DNA of 64,000 nucleotides. It comes from Thermoanaerobacter ethanolicus JW 200. Lineage in GTDB: Bacteria; Bacillota; Thermoanaerobacteria; Thermoanaerobacterales; Thermoanaerobacteraceae. Positions 26,507 through 34,823 of this stretch are shown here, piece after piece; the stretch's first letter is position 1, and each line of letters begins with the position of its first letter. Where the stretch lies: positions 2,198,501 through 2,262,500 of the forward strand of contig NZ_CP033580.1 in assembly GCF_003722315.1 (NCBI RefSeq), written 5' to 3'. Below the pieces are notes generated by a model. That model was given only the letters and a program-made list of their open reading frames with translations. It searched no databases and was not told the origin of the DNA. A program made the position numbers and the translations under genes.

Positions 26507-27894
26507 GCTAATTCATATATAGCGTGAGCATAAATTTTTGCATTTAATATCAAATCTTCAATTTCTATATATTCATCCGCTTGATGTGCTAACTCTGGCT
26601 TGCCTGGAAAAACAGGCCCAAATGCTACTGTGTTAGGCATCTCTTTCGCATAAGTTCCTCCACCTATTGCTAAAAGCTCTGCTTTCTGTCCCGTCTGTTC
26701 TTCATAAACTTTGCTCAAAGTTTTTATCAAAGGATGGTCTGGTGGGAAATACAAAGGTGGTTGATGGAGCATGTCTTCTATTCTCATCCCATTAGTTTTG
26801 ATTTTTTCTTCAAAAATATTCATCCAATCCTCATATTTATATTTTACAGGATATCGAATATTTAATCCTAATACTCCTTTGTTTTCATCTAATTGAATAG
26901 TACCAACGTTAAAAGTCAATTCTCCTGTTTCATCTTTTAAGTATATCCCAAAAGTTTTTCCATCTGTTTCCATTCCCACATTTGTAGCAAAGAAATGTAT
27001 AAAATCTTTGACATCGCTATCCTCTAAATCTATTCTGTCAAGGAAGAGAAATAGCTGCATTATAGCATTTTTCCCTAAGTGTGGAAGGCTGCCATGAGCC
27101 GAAACCCCTACTGATTTGATTACAAGCATTTCGTCTTTTTCTTCAGCCTTCAAATTGTAACCAGTCTCTTTTATGAAGGCTTCTAACTTATCTTGAATTT
27201 CTTTCTTCTTATTTGCCTCTTTTACCTCTAATCCAGCTTCACAATAGCCTGGTACTACATTAGGCCTTTCTCCACCTTTGATGTATTTTATAACAATGTT
27301 GCTGGACTTTTTATTAAAGTCTTTTACCACATTAAACATTGTTATTCCTTTTTCTGCATATATAATTGGATATTGAGCATCAGGAGTAAAGCCCATTGTA
27401 GGAGCTTCATCGTGTTTTAAATAATAAGCAATCTCGTGAGAACCTGTCTCTTCATTTGTTCCAAATAAAATTCTCACTCTTTTAGAAAGCTTTAACCCAG
27501 CGTCTTTTATAGCCTTTAGCCCGTATAAAGCAGCAATTATAGGGCCCTTATCATCTACAGTACCTCTCCCATATATCTTTCCATCATGTATTTCAGCACC
27601 ATAAGGTGGATAAGTCCACCCATCACCTTCTGGAACTACATCTAAATGTCCCAAAACTCCTATCATTTCTTCTCCTTCGCCGTATTCTGCATACCCTACA
27701 TAGCCATCCACGTTTTTAGTCCTAAAGCCTAAACTTTGTGCAATCTCTAAAGCTTTGTCCAATGCCTTAGCAACACCTTCTCCATAAGGCATTCCTGGTT
27801 TCGGTTCATCTTGTACGCTTTTTATCTTGACTAACTCTTGAACAGATTTTATAATGTCATCTCTCATATTGTCTATGTAGGAATTTAAATCCAT
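26500..27894 (-). CDS. pepV: Dipeptidase PepV (M20 family)
   Basis: 464 aa zinc dipeptidase releasing amino acids from dipeptides. Metal-site motifs: GVLGHLDVVPEGDGWTYPPY near residue 85, YGRGTVDDKGP near 110, FGTNEETGSHE near 145, and a C-terminal IGGGTYAKEMPNTVAFGPVFPG with the last ligand region. A lid/dimerisation domain lies between. The length fits PepV. It has its own promoter. No signal peptide, so it is cytoplasmic. Confidence 0.94.
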   Translation of the reverse strand: MDLNSYIDNMRDDIIKSVQELVKIKSVQDEPKPGMPYGEGVAKALDKALEIAQSLGFRTKNVDGYVGYAEYGEGEEMIGVLGHLDVVPEGDGWTYPPYGAEIHDGKIYGRGTVDDKGPIIAALYGLKAIKDAGLKLSKRVRILFGTNEETGSHEIAYYLKHDEAPTMGFTPDAQYPIIYAEKGITMFNVVKDFNKKSSNIVIKYIKGGERPNVVPGYCEAGLEVKEANKKKEIQDKLEAFIKETGYNLKAEEKDEMLVIKSVGVSAHGSLPHLGKNAIMQLFLFLDRIDLEDSDVKDFIHFFATNVGMETDGKTFGIYLKDETGELTFNVGTIQLDENKGVLGLNIRYPVKYKYEDWMNIFEEKIKTNGMRIEDMLHQPPLYFPPDHPLIKTLSKVYEEQTGQKAELLAIGGGTYAKEMPNTVAFGPVFPGKPELAHQADEYIEIEDLILNAKIYAHAIYELAK

Positions 27895-27929
27895 AAAAAT
27901 CCCCCCAATAATTTGGTAATCACATCTCT

Positions 27930-27958
27930 ATTATATACCTTTACTTAAATGTTTTCAA
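27930..27958 (-). promoter_or_regulatory. SigA-type promoter of pepV
   Basis: TTGAAA, 17 bp, TATAAT on the minus strand, between the GH18 gene stop and pepV. Confidence 0.85.
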
Positions 27959-27965
27959 TATTTTT

Positions 27966-29051
27966 CTATCTGCTTCCTATTTTCTTACCTATAACATTCC
28001 AAAAGGAAGGGGTTTCAAAGCCAATCCTCCACACACATATGCCATGTAAATTATACCTTTTAGCAACTTCTATCTTCTCAGCTAAAGTGGCAGAGTTTTC
28101 AAACCATACCTCTCTCGTTATTCCCGTGTTTTTGTCATAATAGACATAATAAGGCTCTTGGTATTGGTCGCTCCACTTTATTTGAATTCCTTGAATTTGT
28201 GCTTTTGTAAGTATTTCTTTTGTAGGGCGAGAGAAACCACCACTTTTACTTGCAGGCCAATCATATCCATAAGTAGCTACTCCTAAACATATTTGTTCAG
28301 GTTTAAAACCTTCATTTAGTGCATCTTTGACGTTGTACTCCACCCACTGCTCAGGAGAAACAGGTCCCGGCGGTGAAGAAGCATTATGCCTATCATAGGT
28401 CATCAAGGTGACATGGTCCACTAAAGGCGCTAATTCGTGATAGTCGTATATACCTGATATTTCTTTAGGTACCTGATAATGAGGTATAACGGAAATGTCA
28501 AGAATTTTACCTTCTTTTTTGATAAGCGGTCTTATTTTGCTTATAAAAGCCGTAAGATAATCTTTGTCCTGAACATAATTTTTAGTTCCATGAGGAATAA
28601 ACTCAAAATCTATGTTGTAACCGTCAAAATCATGTTTTTTTAATAAAGCCATTAATTGAGAAATAGCCTTTTCTCGGATATTTGGATCCAAAAGAACTTC
28701 ATCTTTGCTGTTAGCCACATTAACAAGAGGAACTACTTTTATCCCTTGTTTTTTCGCATAATCCAGCACTTGAGGGTTTGTAGAATCTTTTACTGTCCCG
28801 TCTCCTTCTACAGTAAGCCACAAGGGAGAAAGTGTATCAATATATCTTGAATATTTTACCAATGATTGATATGAATTATCTGGGCCAGCAGAATCAACAT
28901 AAAATCCTACTACTTGAAGTTTTTTTACTCCTATCTTACTAAAAGGTTTGAAAAAGGGTTTTTGAGCTGTACTTTTACATCCGCTCAAAGATATTGATAT
29001 GGTTAATAGCAAAATTATCAAGATTGATATCAATCTCAATTTTTTCCACAT
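27966..29051 (-). CDS. Glycoside hydrolase family 18 lipoprotein
   Basis: 361 aa from ATG 29051. The N-terminal signal (MWKKLRLISILIILLLTISI) ends in the lipobox LSGC, so it should be lipid-anchored after Lgt. The GH18 barrel has the catalytic signature DGYNIDFEF (DxxDxDxE pattern) near residue 150, MTYDRH near 225, and ICVWRIG at the end. Related proteins (YaaH/YdhD type) act on spore or cell-wall peptidoglycan; chitin is also possible. A 13-bp inverted repeat encloses its ribosome binding site. Upstream lie two tRNA genes on the same strand. Confidence 0.85.
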   Translation of the reverse strand: MWKKLRLISILIILLLTISISLSGCKSTAQKPFFKPFSKIGVKKLQVVGFYVDSAGPDNSYQSLVKYSRYIDTLSPLWLTVEGDGTVKDSTNPQVLDYAKKQGIKVVPLVNVANSKDEVLLDPNIREKAISQLMALLKKHDFDGYNIDFEFIPHGTKNYVQDKDYLTAFISKIRPLIKKEGKILDISVIPHYQVPKEISGIYDYHELAPLVDHVTLMTYDRHNASSPPGPVSPEQWVEYNVKDALNEGFKPEQICLGVATYGYDWPASKSGGFSRPTKEILTKAQIQGIQIKWSDQYQEPYYVYYDKNTGITREVWFENSATLAEKIEVAKRYNLHGICVWRIGFETPSFWNVIGKKIGSR

Positions 29052-29052
29052 A

Positions 29053-29096
29053 AAAAGATATAACCTCCTCATTTTTATGATTCGGTTATATCTTTT
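29053..29096. repeat. 13-bp inverted repeat at the GH18 translation start
   Basis: AAAAGATATAACC (29053-29065) and GGTTATATCTTTT (29084-29096) are perfect complements. On the minus strand the hairpin encloses part of the ribosome binding site and ends one base before ATG 29051. The 3' arm ends in T5, so it could also stop transcription from the tRNA promoter upstream. Confidence 0.9.
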
Positions 29097-29140
29097 GATA
29101 AAAAATAAATTTTATGTATAAAAATATTTTATTTTCAGTT

Positions 29141-29216
29141 TGGTGGAGATAAGGGGATTCGAACCCCTGACCTCATGCATGCGAGGCATGCGCTCTCCCT
29201 ACTGAGCTATATCCCC
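29141..29216 (-). tRNA. tRNA-Ala (CGC)
   Basis: 76 nt with encoded CCA. Anticodon loop CTCGCAT. The acceptor stem GGGGATA/TATCTCC contains the G3-U70 pair that identifies Ala. Confidence 0.95.
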
Positions 29217-29236
29217 ATGTAACCCATATAAAAAAA

Positions 29237-29313
29237 TGGTGGGGTTAACAGGGATCGAACCTGTGACCTCTACGATGTCAACGTAGCGCTCTGACCAGCT
29301 GAGCTATAACCCC
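29237..29313 (-). tRNA. tRNA-Val (GAC)
   Basis: 77 nt with encoded CCA. Acceptor GGGGTTA/TAACCCC, anticodon loop TTGACAT. First gene of a two-tRNA unit with tRNA-Ala. Confidence 0.96.
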
Positions 29314-29328
29314 ACTTCTTGCTTTTTT

Positions 29329-29357
29329 ATTATACAATTTTAATAAAAGGTTGTCAA
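29329..29357 (-). promoter_or_regulatory. SigA-type promoter of tRNA-Val(GAC)-tRNA-Ala
   Basis: Perfect consensus TTGACA, 17 bp, TATAAT, minus strand, 15 nt before tRNA-Val. Confidence 0.92.
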
Positions 29358-29369
29358 TATTTACGCTTT

Positions 29370-30326
29370 CTATATATAAGCTTTGAGCACCTTGCAATTG
29401 CCCTCTATTGTATAACTTGGAATAGAAGCAGGTATTAATACAGTTTCTCCTGCCTTTAATTCAACAGTACCTTCATAATAGTCAATTTTACAATTTCCTT
29501 CTACAGCTGTTAAAGTGTTAAATTTTCCTTCTGTATCTATTTTTACTTCTTCATTTATTTCAATTATACTTACCTGAAAATATGGAGATTTAACAACATG
29601 AGATATGCGTCCGCCTTGTATTCCTTTAAATTCAGGTATTATTTTATCTGTTTTTAAATTAAAATCTATAACATCTAATGCTTTTTCTATATGTAACTTC
29701 CTTTTCCTCCCGAATTCATCTACTCTATTGTAATCATATACTCTATAGGTGAGGTCTGAATTTTGTTGAATTTCACAAATAAGTATGCTTTCACCTATAG
29801 CATGCACCATCCCTGAAGGTATGTAAACCACATCTCCTGGCTTTACTTCTATTTCTTTTAAACATTCTTCTAATCTTTCTTCCTCCAATAGCCTTTTAAA
29901 TTCTTCTTTTGTAGTTCCTTCCTTTAAACCACATACAAGTTTAGCCCCTGGTTTTGCATCTATTATATACCACATCTCTGTTTTTCCAGAATCGCCATTT
30001 TCGTATTTAAAAGCATATTCATCATCTGGATGAACTTGGACAGAAAGTTTGTCTTGTGCATCAATTATTTTGATAAGTAAAGGAAATCTCTCATAATTTA
30101 CCCCTTTACCGTATATATCCTCAAAAAATTTGTAGGCTATATCACTTAGTTTTTGGCCATTAAATTCTCCACCTTCAATTACACTAACAGCTGTTCTATT
30201 GTCAGATATTGTCCACAATTCTCCAATTTTTTTACCCTCGGGAATATCAAATCCAAATTTATCTCTTAATGCAGTACCTCCCCATATTCTCTCCATAAAA
30301 ATAGGCTTAAATTTTAAAGGTTTCAT
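29370..30326 (-). CDS. manA: Mannose-6-phosphate isomerase, class I
   Basis: 318 aa from ATG 30326. Zinc enzyme interconverting mannose-6-P and fructose-6-P. Metal ligands are readable in LSVQVHPDDEYAFKYENG (near residue 95), KTEMWYIIDA and PSGMVHAIGE (near 175), with the second cupin half (AVEGNCKIDYYEG, GETVLIPA) at the end. The short form is typical of Firmicutes. It stands downstream of deoD on the same strand with a terminator between. Confidence 0.95.
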   Translation of the reverse strand: MKPLKFKPIFMERIWGGTALRDKFGFDIPEGKKIGELWTISDNRTAVSVIEGGEFNGQKLSDIAYKFFEDIYGKGVNYERFPLLIKIIDAQDKLSVQVHPDDEYAFKYENGDSGKTEMWYIIDAKPGAKLVCGLKEGTTKEEFKRLLEEERLEECLKEIEVKPGDVVYIPSGMVHAIGESILICEIQQNSDLTYRVYDYNRVDEFGRKRKLHIEKALDVIDFNLKTDKIIPEFKGIQGGRISHVVKSPYFQVSIIEINEEVKIDTEGKFNTLTAVEGNCKIDYYEGTVELKAGETVLIPASIPSYTIEGNCKVLKAYI

Positions 30327-30348
30327 CAACTATCAGCTCCTTTTTCAA

Positions 30349-30391
30349 TTATTTTAAAAGAGGATAAACAAGGTTATCCTCTTTTAAAAAA
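30349..30391 (-). terminator. Terminator after deoD
   Basis: Long minus-strand stem TTTTAAAAGAGGATAA / TTATCCTCTTTTAAAA around a short loop. Near-symmetrical, so it may work in both directions. Confidence 0.8.
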
Positions 30392-31093
30392 TTATTCAGC
30401 TATTTCTAGTGCAATTTTCACCATGTCCATAAAAGTCTTTTGCCTTTCTTCAGCTGTCGTTGCTTCTCCGGTAACCAAGCTATCGCTCACTGTCAATATT
30501 GTAAGAGCATCTACATTGTACTTAGCAGCCAAAGTATATAGTCCTGCAGTTTCCATTTCTACTGCCAAAACACCAAACTTCGCCCATAGTTTCCAACTGT
30601 CTGGGTCATCATTATAAAAAGTATCCGTTGTAAGAATATTTCCTACTTTAGGTTGTATTCCTAACTCCATTGCTTTATCATAGGCTTTTTTCAATAATTT
30701 AAAACTTGCTGTAGGAGCATAATCCATGCCATTAAATCTAATCTTATTTATTGCAGAGTCTGTTGAAGAGCTCATGGCAATTACTATATCTCTGAGTTTG
30801 ATATCTGGCTGCAAAGAACCACAAGTACCTATTCTTATAAGATTTTTCACGTTGTAACTGGTTATAAGCTCATTTACATAAATAGATAAAGAAGGTACTC
30901 CCATGCCTGTCCCTTGAACTGACACTCTTTTCCCTTTATAATATCCTGTAAAACCATACATTCCTCTAACTTCATTGTAACATTTTACATCTTCAAGAAA
31001 ATTTTCTGCTATGTATTTAGCCCTTAAAGGATCTCCTGGCAATAACACTGTTTGAGCGATTTCGTTTTCTTTAGCCCCAATATGTATGCTCAT
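30392..31093 (-). CDS. deoD: Purine-nucleoside phosphorylase, DeoD type
   Basis: 233 aa from ATG 31093 ([20 protein letters not shown]), 8 nt after AAGGAG; upstream in-frame ATGs lack such a site. Splits purine (deoxy)nucleosides with phosphate. Family blocks: [54 protein letters not shown] and [11 protein letters not shown] with the catalytic Asp. Hexameric hexosyl-binding type by length. Own promoter and terminator. Confidence 0.96.
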   Translation of the reverse strand: MSIHIGAKENEIAQTVLLPGDPLRAKYIAENFLEDVKCYNEVRGMYGFTGYYKGKRVSVQGTGMGVPSLSIYVNELITSYNVKNLIRIGTCGSLQPDIKLRDIVIAMSSSTDSAINKIRFNGMDYAPTASFKLLKKAYDKAMELGIQPKVGNILTTDTFYNDDPDSWKLWAKFGVLAVEMETAGLYTLAAKYNVDALTILTVSDSLVTGEATTAEERQKTFMDMVKIALEIAE

Positions 31094-31131
31094 CTGAATC
31101 TCTCCTTCTATAATAGTTTTGCCCATATATA

Positions 31132-31160
31132 ATATTAGCAAAAAACAGCTTTTAAATCAA
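31132..31160 (-). promoter_or_regulatory. Likely SigA-type promoter of deoD
   Basis: TTGATT, 17 bp, TAATAT on the minus strand. Confidence 0.65.
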
Positions 31161-31213
31161 ACAAAAATTTATGGACCAAACAATTTTTTAATTTTGTATA
31201 AATAAAAAATAAA

Positions 31214-31240
31214 AAATACCACAAAATCATGGTATTTTAA
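31214..31240 (-). terminator. Terminator of rnpB
   Basis: Minus-strand stem AAATACCA / TGGTATTT followed by TTTATTTTTTATT. Confidence 0.8.
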
Positions 31241-31242
31241 AT

Positions 31243-31598
31243 GCATGTGAGCAAGTCTATAAGCCGAGTTCTGTCGAGGATGGCCATCTATCTAGGGGGT
31301 CAGTTGCCTGACACCTCTAGCGGCATAACCCGAGGGAAACGGCGGGCCACCTACTCCCTCCTATTCGCCTTGCTCCAGGTGGGGTTTGCAGAGCAGACCA
31401 GTCGCCTGGTCCCTGGTGAGCTCTTACCTCACCTTTCCACCCTTACCTGGCACTAAACAAGTTGAGTGCCAGGCGGTATATCTCTGTTGCACTTTCCTTG
31501 GAGTCGCCTCCACCGGGTGTTACCCGGCACCCTGCCCTGTGGAGCTCGGACTTTCCTCGTGCGAAATCGCACGCGGCCATCCGACTTACTCACATGCG
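31243..31598 (-). ncRNA. rnpB: RNase P RNA, bacterial class A
   Basis: About 356 nt. The ends pair as helix P1 (GCATGTGAGTAAGTC with GACTTGCTCACATGC). The conserved cores are present: GAGGAAAGTCC near the 5' end, GGGCAGGGTGCC, AGTGCAACAGAGA, AGGTAAGGGTGGAAAGG, GCAAACCCC, and GACAGAACTCGGCTTATAGACTT near the 3' end. The domain order is that of class A (E. coli-like), as in Clostridia. It processes the 5' ends of pre-tRNAs. Helix P12 (CCTGGCACT...AGTGCCAGG) has an unusual arm, see findings. Confidence 0.97.
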
Positions 31599-31635
31599 TT
31601 ATTTCATATATATTTTTCTAATATCAGTCGAGTAT

Positions 31636-31664
31636 ATATTATCATATATATCTGTTTTTGTCAA
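31636..31664 (-). promoter_or_regulatory. SigA-type promoter of rnpB
   Basis: TTGACA, 17 bp, TAATAT, minus strand, about 38 nt before the mature 5' end. Confidence 0.75.
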
Positions 31665-31669
31665 CCTAA

Positions 31670-32785
31670 TTATAGATACATAAAAGGATCTTTTTGACTT
31701 TCACTAATTAATACTTCTATTTCGTGTCCCTGTTTCTGAGTTTCATCGATTATATATTCTGCAATAAACCTGACTGCAATATTCTCCGTAGCAAAATGTC
31801 CAGCATCAATTAAAGCCAATCCGAGGTGTTGGGCTTCTACTGCATCGTGATAGCCAATATCTGCTGTTATTAAAACATCCGCTCCTTTAGAAACAGCTTT
31901 GTGAATAAGACTTGCACCGCTTCCACCACATACAGCCACTTTTCTGATCTTTTTATTTAGGTCTCCTACCACTCTTAAATTATTAATTTTAAGTTTTGCT
32001 TTTACTTGTAAAGCTAATTCTTGCAAAGTAGTTTCTGAAATAATTCCAATTCTTCCAAGCCCATATTCTTCTTTAACATTTTCCAAAGAATAAATATCAT
32101 AAGCAACCTCTTCATAGGGATGAACATTCAGCATTGCAGTTACCACTTTTTCTAAATATCTCTGAGGTACTATAGTTTCTATCTTTACTTCTTCTGTTTT
32201 TTCTAGTTTCCCTGTTTCACCAATGAATGGGTTTGTTCCTTCTAAAGGTCTATAAGTTCCAATGCCTCGCGCCTGAAAAGTAGCATCACTATAATTCCCA
32301 ACAAAACCAGCGCCTGCACTGCACATAGCATTTCTTACCACTTCTTCATATCCTTGTGGCACATAAACTGCAATTTTTTTATATCCTTCGGAATAAGTGA
32401 CATCCAAAACTTCCCTATCGTATATTCCTAAGACATTACACAAAATATCATTCACCCCATTTGGAGCTATATCAAAAGAGGTATGGGCTGCATAAAGCGA
32501 GATATCATTTTTAATAAGTTGTATTAACAATGAGCCCACTGGATTATCAGCTCTGACATTTTTTATTGGCTTAAAAATTAACGGATGATGAGTTACAATC
32601 ATATCTACTTTTTTGTCAACCGCTTCTTTAATTACTTCAGAAGTAGCATCCAAAGCTACTAAAACTTTTGAGATATCTTTAGAACCATCTCCTATTAATA
32701 ATCCCACGTTATCCCACTCTTCAGCAAATTTACGCGGTGCAAGTTTATCCATTATGGAAGCTATTACTTGGCATTTCAAGCCCAT
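31670..32785 (-). CDS. NIF3/DUF34-family dinuclear metal protein (YqfO-like)
   Basis: 371 aa, the long form. The NIF3 domain is split by an inserted PII-like domain (about residues 130-235, YKKIAVYVPQGYEEVVRNAM, MLNVHPYEEVAYDIY). Metal ligands: THHPLIF near 65, AAHTSFDIA near 100, and DAGHFATENIAV near 325. Often annotated GTP cyclohydrolase 1 type 2, but the true role is unsettled. It overlaps the end of trmK by 41 nt and starts at ATG 32785 after GAGGTG, so the two are coupled; the same pair occurs in Bacillus (yqfN-yqfO). Confidence 0.9.
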   Translation of the reverse strand: MGLKCQVIASIMDKLAPRKFAEEWDNVGLLIGDGSKDISKVLVALDATSEVIKEAVDKKVDMIVTHHPLIFKPIKNVRADNPVGSLLIQLIKNDISLYAAHTSFDIAPNGVNDILCNVLGIYDREVLDVTYSEGYKKIAVYVPQGYEEVVRNAMCSAGAGFVGNYSDATFQARGIGTYRPLEGTNPFIGETGKLEKTEEVKIETIVPQRYLEKVVTAMLNVHPYEEVAYDIYSLENVKEEYGLGRIGIISETTLQELALQVKAKLKINNLRVVGDLNKKIRKVAVCGGSGASLIHKAVSKGADVLITADIGYHDAVEAQHLGLALIDAGHFATENIAVRFIAEYIIDETQKQGHEIEVLISESQKDPFMYL

Positions 32786-33449
32786 TTATCAACACCTCGA
32801 ATTTCTTTACTTTTTCCTCTAATTGCTTACGCTTTTCATTGGTTTCAGGAAGTTTATTTATGATTTTCTTCATTTTGTCGATTTTATACTGCAAAAATTC
32901 TTTTAACAGTGGATGTTTTTTTTGTATGAGTTTTTCCCCTACTTGATAATATATGTCATTTTTGACTTTTTGTCTACCATGTTCTGCTACTATTATTTCA
33001 TAATATTTTTGATTTTCCTTCACTAATTCCTCATCACAAATTTTATATCCATTTTCTATTAAGTATTTCCTCAAATATGTTGAATCTCTCATAGGTTGAA
33101 GTATAAATTTCTTAATAGTTTTTGCAGTATCTTTTCCTTCCTCTAATATTTTTGTAATCAAAATTCCTCCCATACCTGCAATGACAACTACGTCTACTTC
33201 CCCTGGAGATAAAACATTAAGACCATTCCCTAACCTTGTGTCTATCAAAGATTGCAAATTTCGCTTCTGAACTTCTTTTACAGCTTTATTTAAGGAACCT
33301 TTATTTAAATCTGAAGCAACGACATAGGTAGCTATTTTGTTTTCAATAAGGTAAACAGGAATAAAACCATGGTCAGTACCTATGTCTGCAACTTTTGACC
33401 CATGAGGAATATATTCAGCAATTTTCCCTAATCGCTCTGTAAGTTTCAT
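32745..33449 (-). CDS. trmK: tRNA (adenine(22)-N1)-methyltransferase
   Basis: 234 aa. Rossmann-fold SAM methyltransferase with ADIGTDHGFIPVYLIE (SAM loop, residues 20-36), ASDLNKGSLNKA and VVIAGMGGILI. The C-terminal part (residues 160-225) is a coiled coil, as in TrmK. It makes m1A22 in some tRNAs. It follows the sigma factor/tRNA region and overlaps the NIF3 gene. Confidence 0.92.
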   Translation of the reverse strand: MKLTERLGKIAEYIPHGSKVADIGTDHGFIPVYLIENKIATYVVASDLNKGSLNKAVKEVQKRNLQSLIDTRLGNGLNVLSPGEVDVVVIAGMGGILITKILEEGKDTAKTIKKFILQPMRDSTYLRKYLIENGYKICDEELVKENQKYYEIIVAEHGRQKVKNDIYYQVGEKLIQKKHPLLKEFLQYKIDKMKKIINKLPETNEKRKQLEEKVKKFEVLINGLEMPSNSFHNG

Positions 33450-33476
33450 GTAATCCTCCTAAAAGTATAAAAAAAT

Positions 33477-33507
33477 AAAAAAGCATTTAAAGCTAAATGC
33501 TTTTTTA
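33477..33507 (-). terminator. Terminator after tRNA-Met
   Basis: Minus-strand stem AAAAGCATTTA-GCTT-TAAATGCTTTT with trailing T run. Confidence 0.85.
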
Positions 33508-33513
33508 TCAAAA

Positions 33514-33589
33514 TGGTGGGCCTTCAGGGATTTGAACCCCGGACCAATCAGTTATGAGCCGACCGCTCTGCCAGCTGAGCTAAAGGCCC
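33514..33589 (-). tRNA. tRNA-Met (CAT), elongator (or Ile2)
   Basis: 76 nt with encoded CCA. Acceptor GGGCCTT/AAGGCCC, anticodon loop CTCATAA. The anticodon stem GTCGG/CTGAT lacks the three G-C pairs of initiators. A lysidine-modified Ile2 tRNA cannot be excluded from sequence alone. Confidence 0.88.
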
Positions 33590-33595
33590 AAAAAG

Positions 33596-33670
33596 TGGCT
33601 CCTCAGGTAGGATTCGAACCTACAACCTACCGGTTAACAGCCGGTTGCTCTACCCTTGAGCTACTGAGGA
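33596..33670 (-). tRNA. tRNA-Asn (GTT)
   Basis: 75 nt with encoded CCA. Acceptor TCCTCAG/CTGAGGA, anticodon loop CTGTTAA, discriminator G. Confidence 0.96.
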
Positions 33671-33681
33671 ATACAATAATA

Positions 33682-33709
33682 ATTATACAGATTTTTGCCC
33701 CATTGTCAA
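33682..33709 (-). promoter_or_regulatory. SigA-type promoter of tRNA-Asn-tRNA-Met
   Basis: TTGACA, 16 bp, TATAAT, minus strand, just beyond the rpoD stop. Confidence 0.85.
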
Positions 33710-33718
33710 GAAGCTTAT

Positions 33719-34792
33719 TTAATCAAGGAAATCTTTTAATTTTTTGCTTCTGCTGGGATGCCTCAATTTTCTTAATGCTTTTGCCTCAATTTGTCTTATG
33801 CGTTCTCTTGTAACATTAAACTCTTTTCCTACTTCCTCTAAAGTTCTTGCTCGGCCGTCATCAAGGCCAAATCTAAGTCTTAGTACTTTCTCTTCCCTTG
33901 GCGTTAGAGTATCAAGAACATCCATCAATTGTTCTTTTAGCATTGTAAAAGCAGCAGCTTCTGCTGGAGCTGGTGCATCTTCATCGGGTATAAAATCTCC
34001 TAAGTGGCTGTCTTCCTCTTCCCCAATAGGAGTTTCTAAAGATACAGGTTCTTGCGCTATTTTCATTATCTCTCTTACTTTTTCTTCTGGCATACCCATC
34101 TCTTTTGCCAACTCTTCAGGGGTAGGTTCGCGACCTAATTCCTGCAGCAATTGCCTTTGAACTCTTATCAATTTGTTGATAGTTTCTACCATGTGTACAG
34201 GGATTCTTATGGTTCTTGCTTGGTCTGCAATAGCTCTTGTGATAGCCTGTCTTATCCACCATGTGGCATAAGTACTGAATTTGTAGCCTTTTCTATAGTC
34301 AAATTTTTCAACTGCTTTGAGTAACCCTAAATTTCCCTCTTGTATCAAATCTAAGAAAAGCATTCCTCTTCCTACGTATCTTTTTGCTATGCTTACAACC
34401 AATCTTAAATTGGCTTCTATAAGTCTTTTTTTAGCTTCTTCGTCTCCTTGTTCGATTCTTTTTGCCAATTCAATCTCTTCTTCAGGAGTGAGAAGAGGAA
34501 TCTTGCCTATCTCCTTCAAATACATTCTCACAGGGTCATCTATACTGATTCCTTCAGGAAGAGAAAGGTCTAAGTCTAAATCTTCTTCAGTTATTTCTTC
34601 CTGACGAGGTTCTTCCCCAACAATTTCAATTCCCATGTCTTCAAAAGCATCATATACCTTCTCAATTTGGTCAGGATTTAAATCAATATCTTCTAAAGAA
34701 TCCATTATCTCATTGTAGGTGAGCATCCCAGTTTTTTTTCCTTTATTGATAAGTTCTGTAATGGCTTCTTTAGACAATTCTTCGTTGTTCAT
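33719..34792 (-). CDS. rpoD: RNA polymerase primary sigma factor (sigma-70/SigA)
   Basis: 357 aa from ATG 34792, which follows GGGAGGGG by 6 nt; ATG 34831 is in frame but has no close ribosome binding site. Region 1.1 is short, region 1.2 is [22 protein letters not shown], region 2 has [25 protein letters not shown] and [22 protein letters not shown] (-10 recognition), region 3 follows, and region 4 has [18 protein letters not shown] and [30 protein letters not shown] (-35 recognition). The many TTGACA/TATAAT promoters here should be its targets. It follows dnaG in the classical macromolecular synthesis order. Confidence 0.98.
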   Translation of the reverse strand: MNNEELSKEAITELINKGKKTGMLTYNEIMDSLEDIDLNPDQIEKVYDAFEDMGIEIVGEEPRQEEITEEDLDLDLSLPEGISIDDPVRMYLKEIGKIPLLTPEEEIELAKRIEQGDEEAKKRLIEANLRLVVSIAKRYVGRGMLFLDLIQEGNLGLLKAVEKFDYRKGYKFSTYATWWIRQAITRAIADQARTIRIPVHMVETINKLIRVQRQLLQELGREPTPEELAKEMGMPEEKVREIMKIAQEPVSLETPIGEEEDSHLGDFIPDEDAPAPAEAAAFTMLKEQLMDVLDTLTPREEKVLRLRFGLDDGRARTLEEVGKEFNVTRERIRQIEAKALRKLRHPSRSKKLKDFLD

Positions 34793-34823
34793 AGGTTTCC
34801 CCTCCCTATGGGTTTCTTTCTTT

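Noticed and set aside
31241-31697. Plus-strand frames across rnpB
   Set aside because: They lie over the conserved RNase P RNA and have no coding character.
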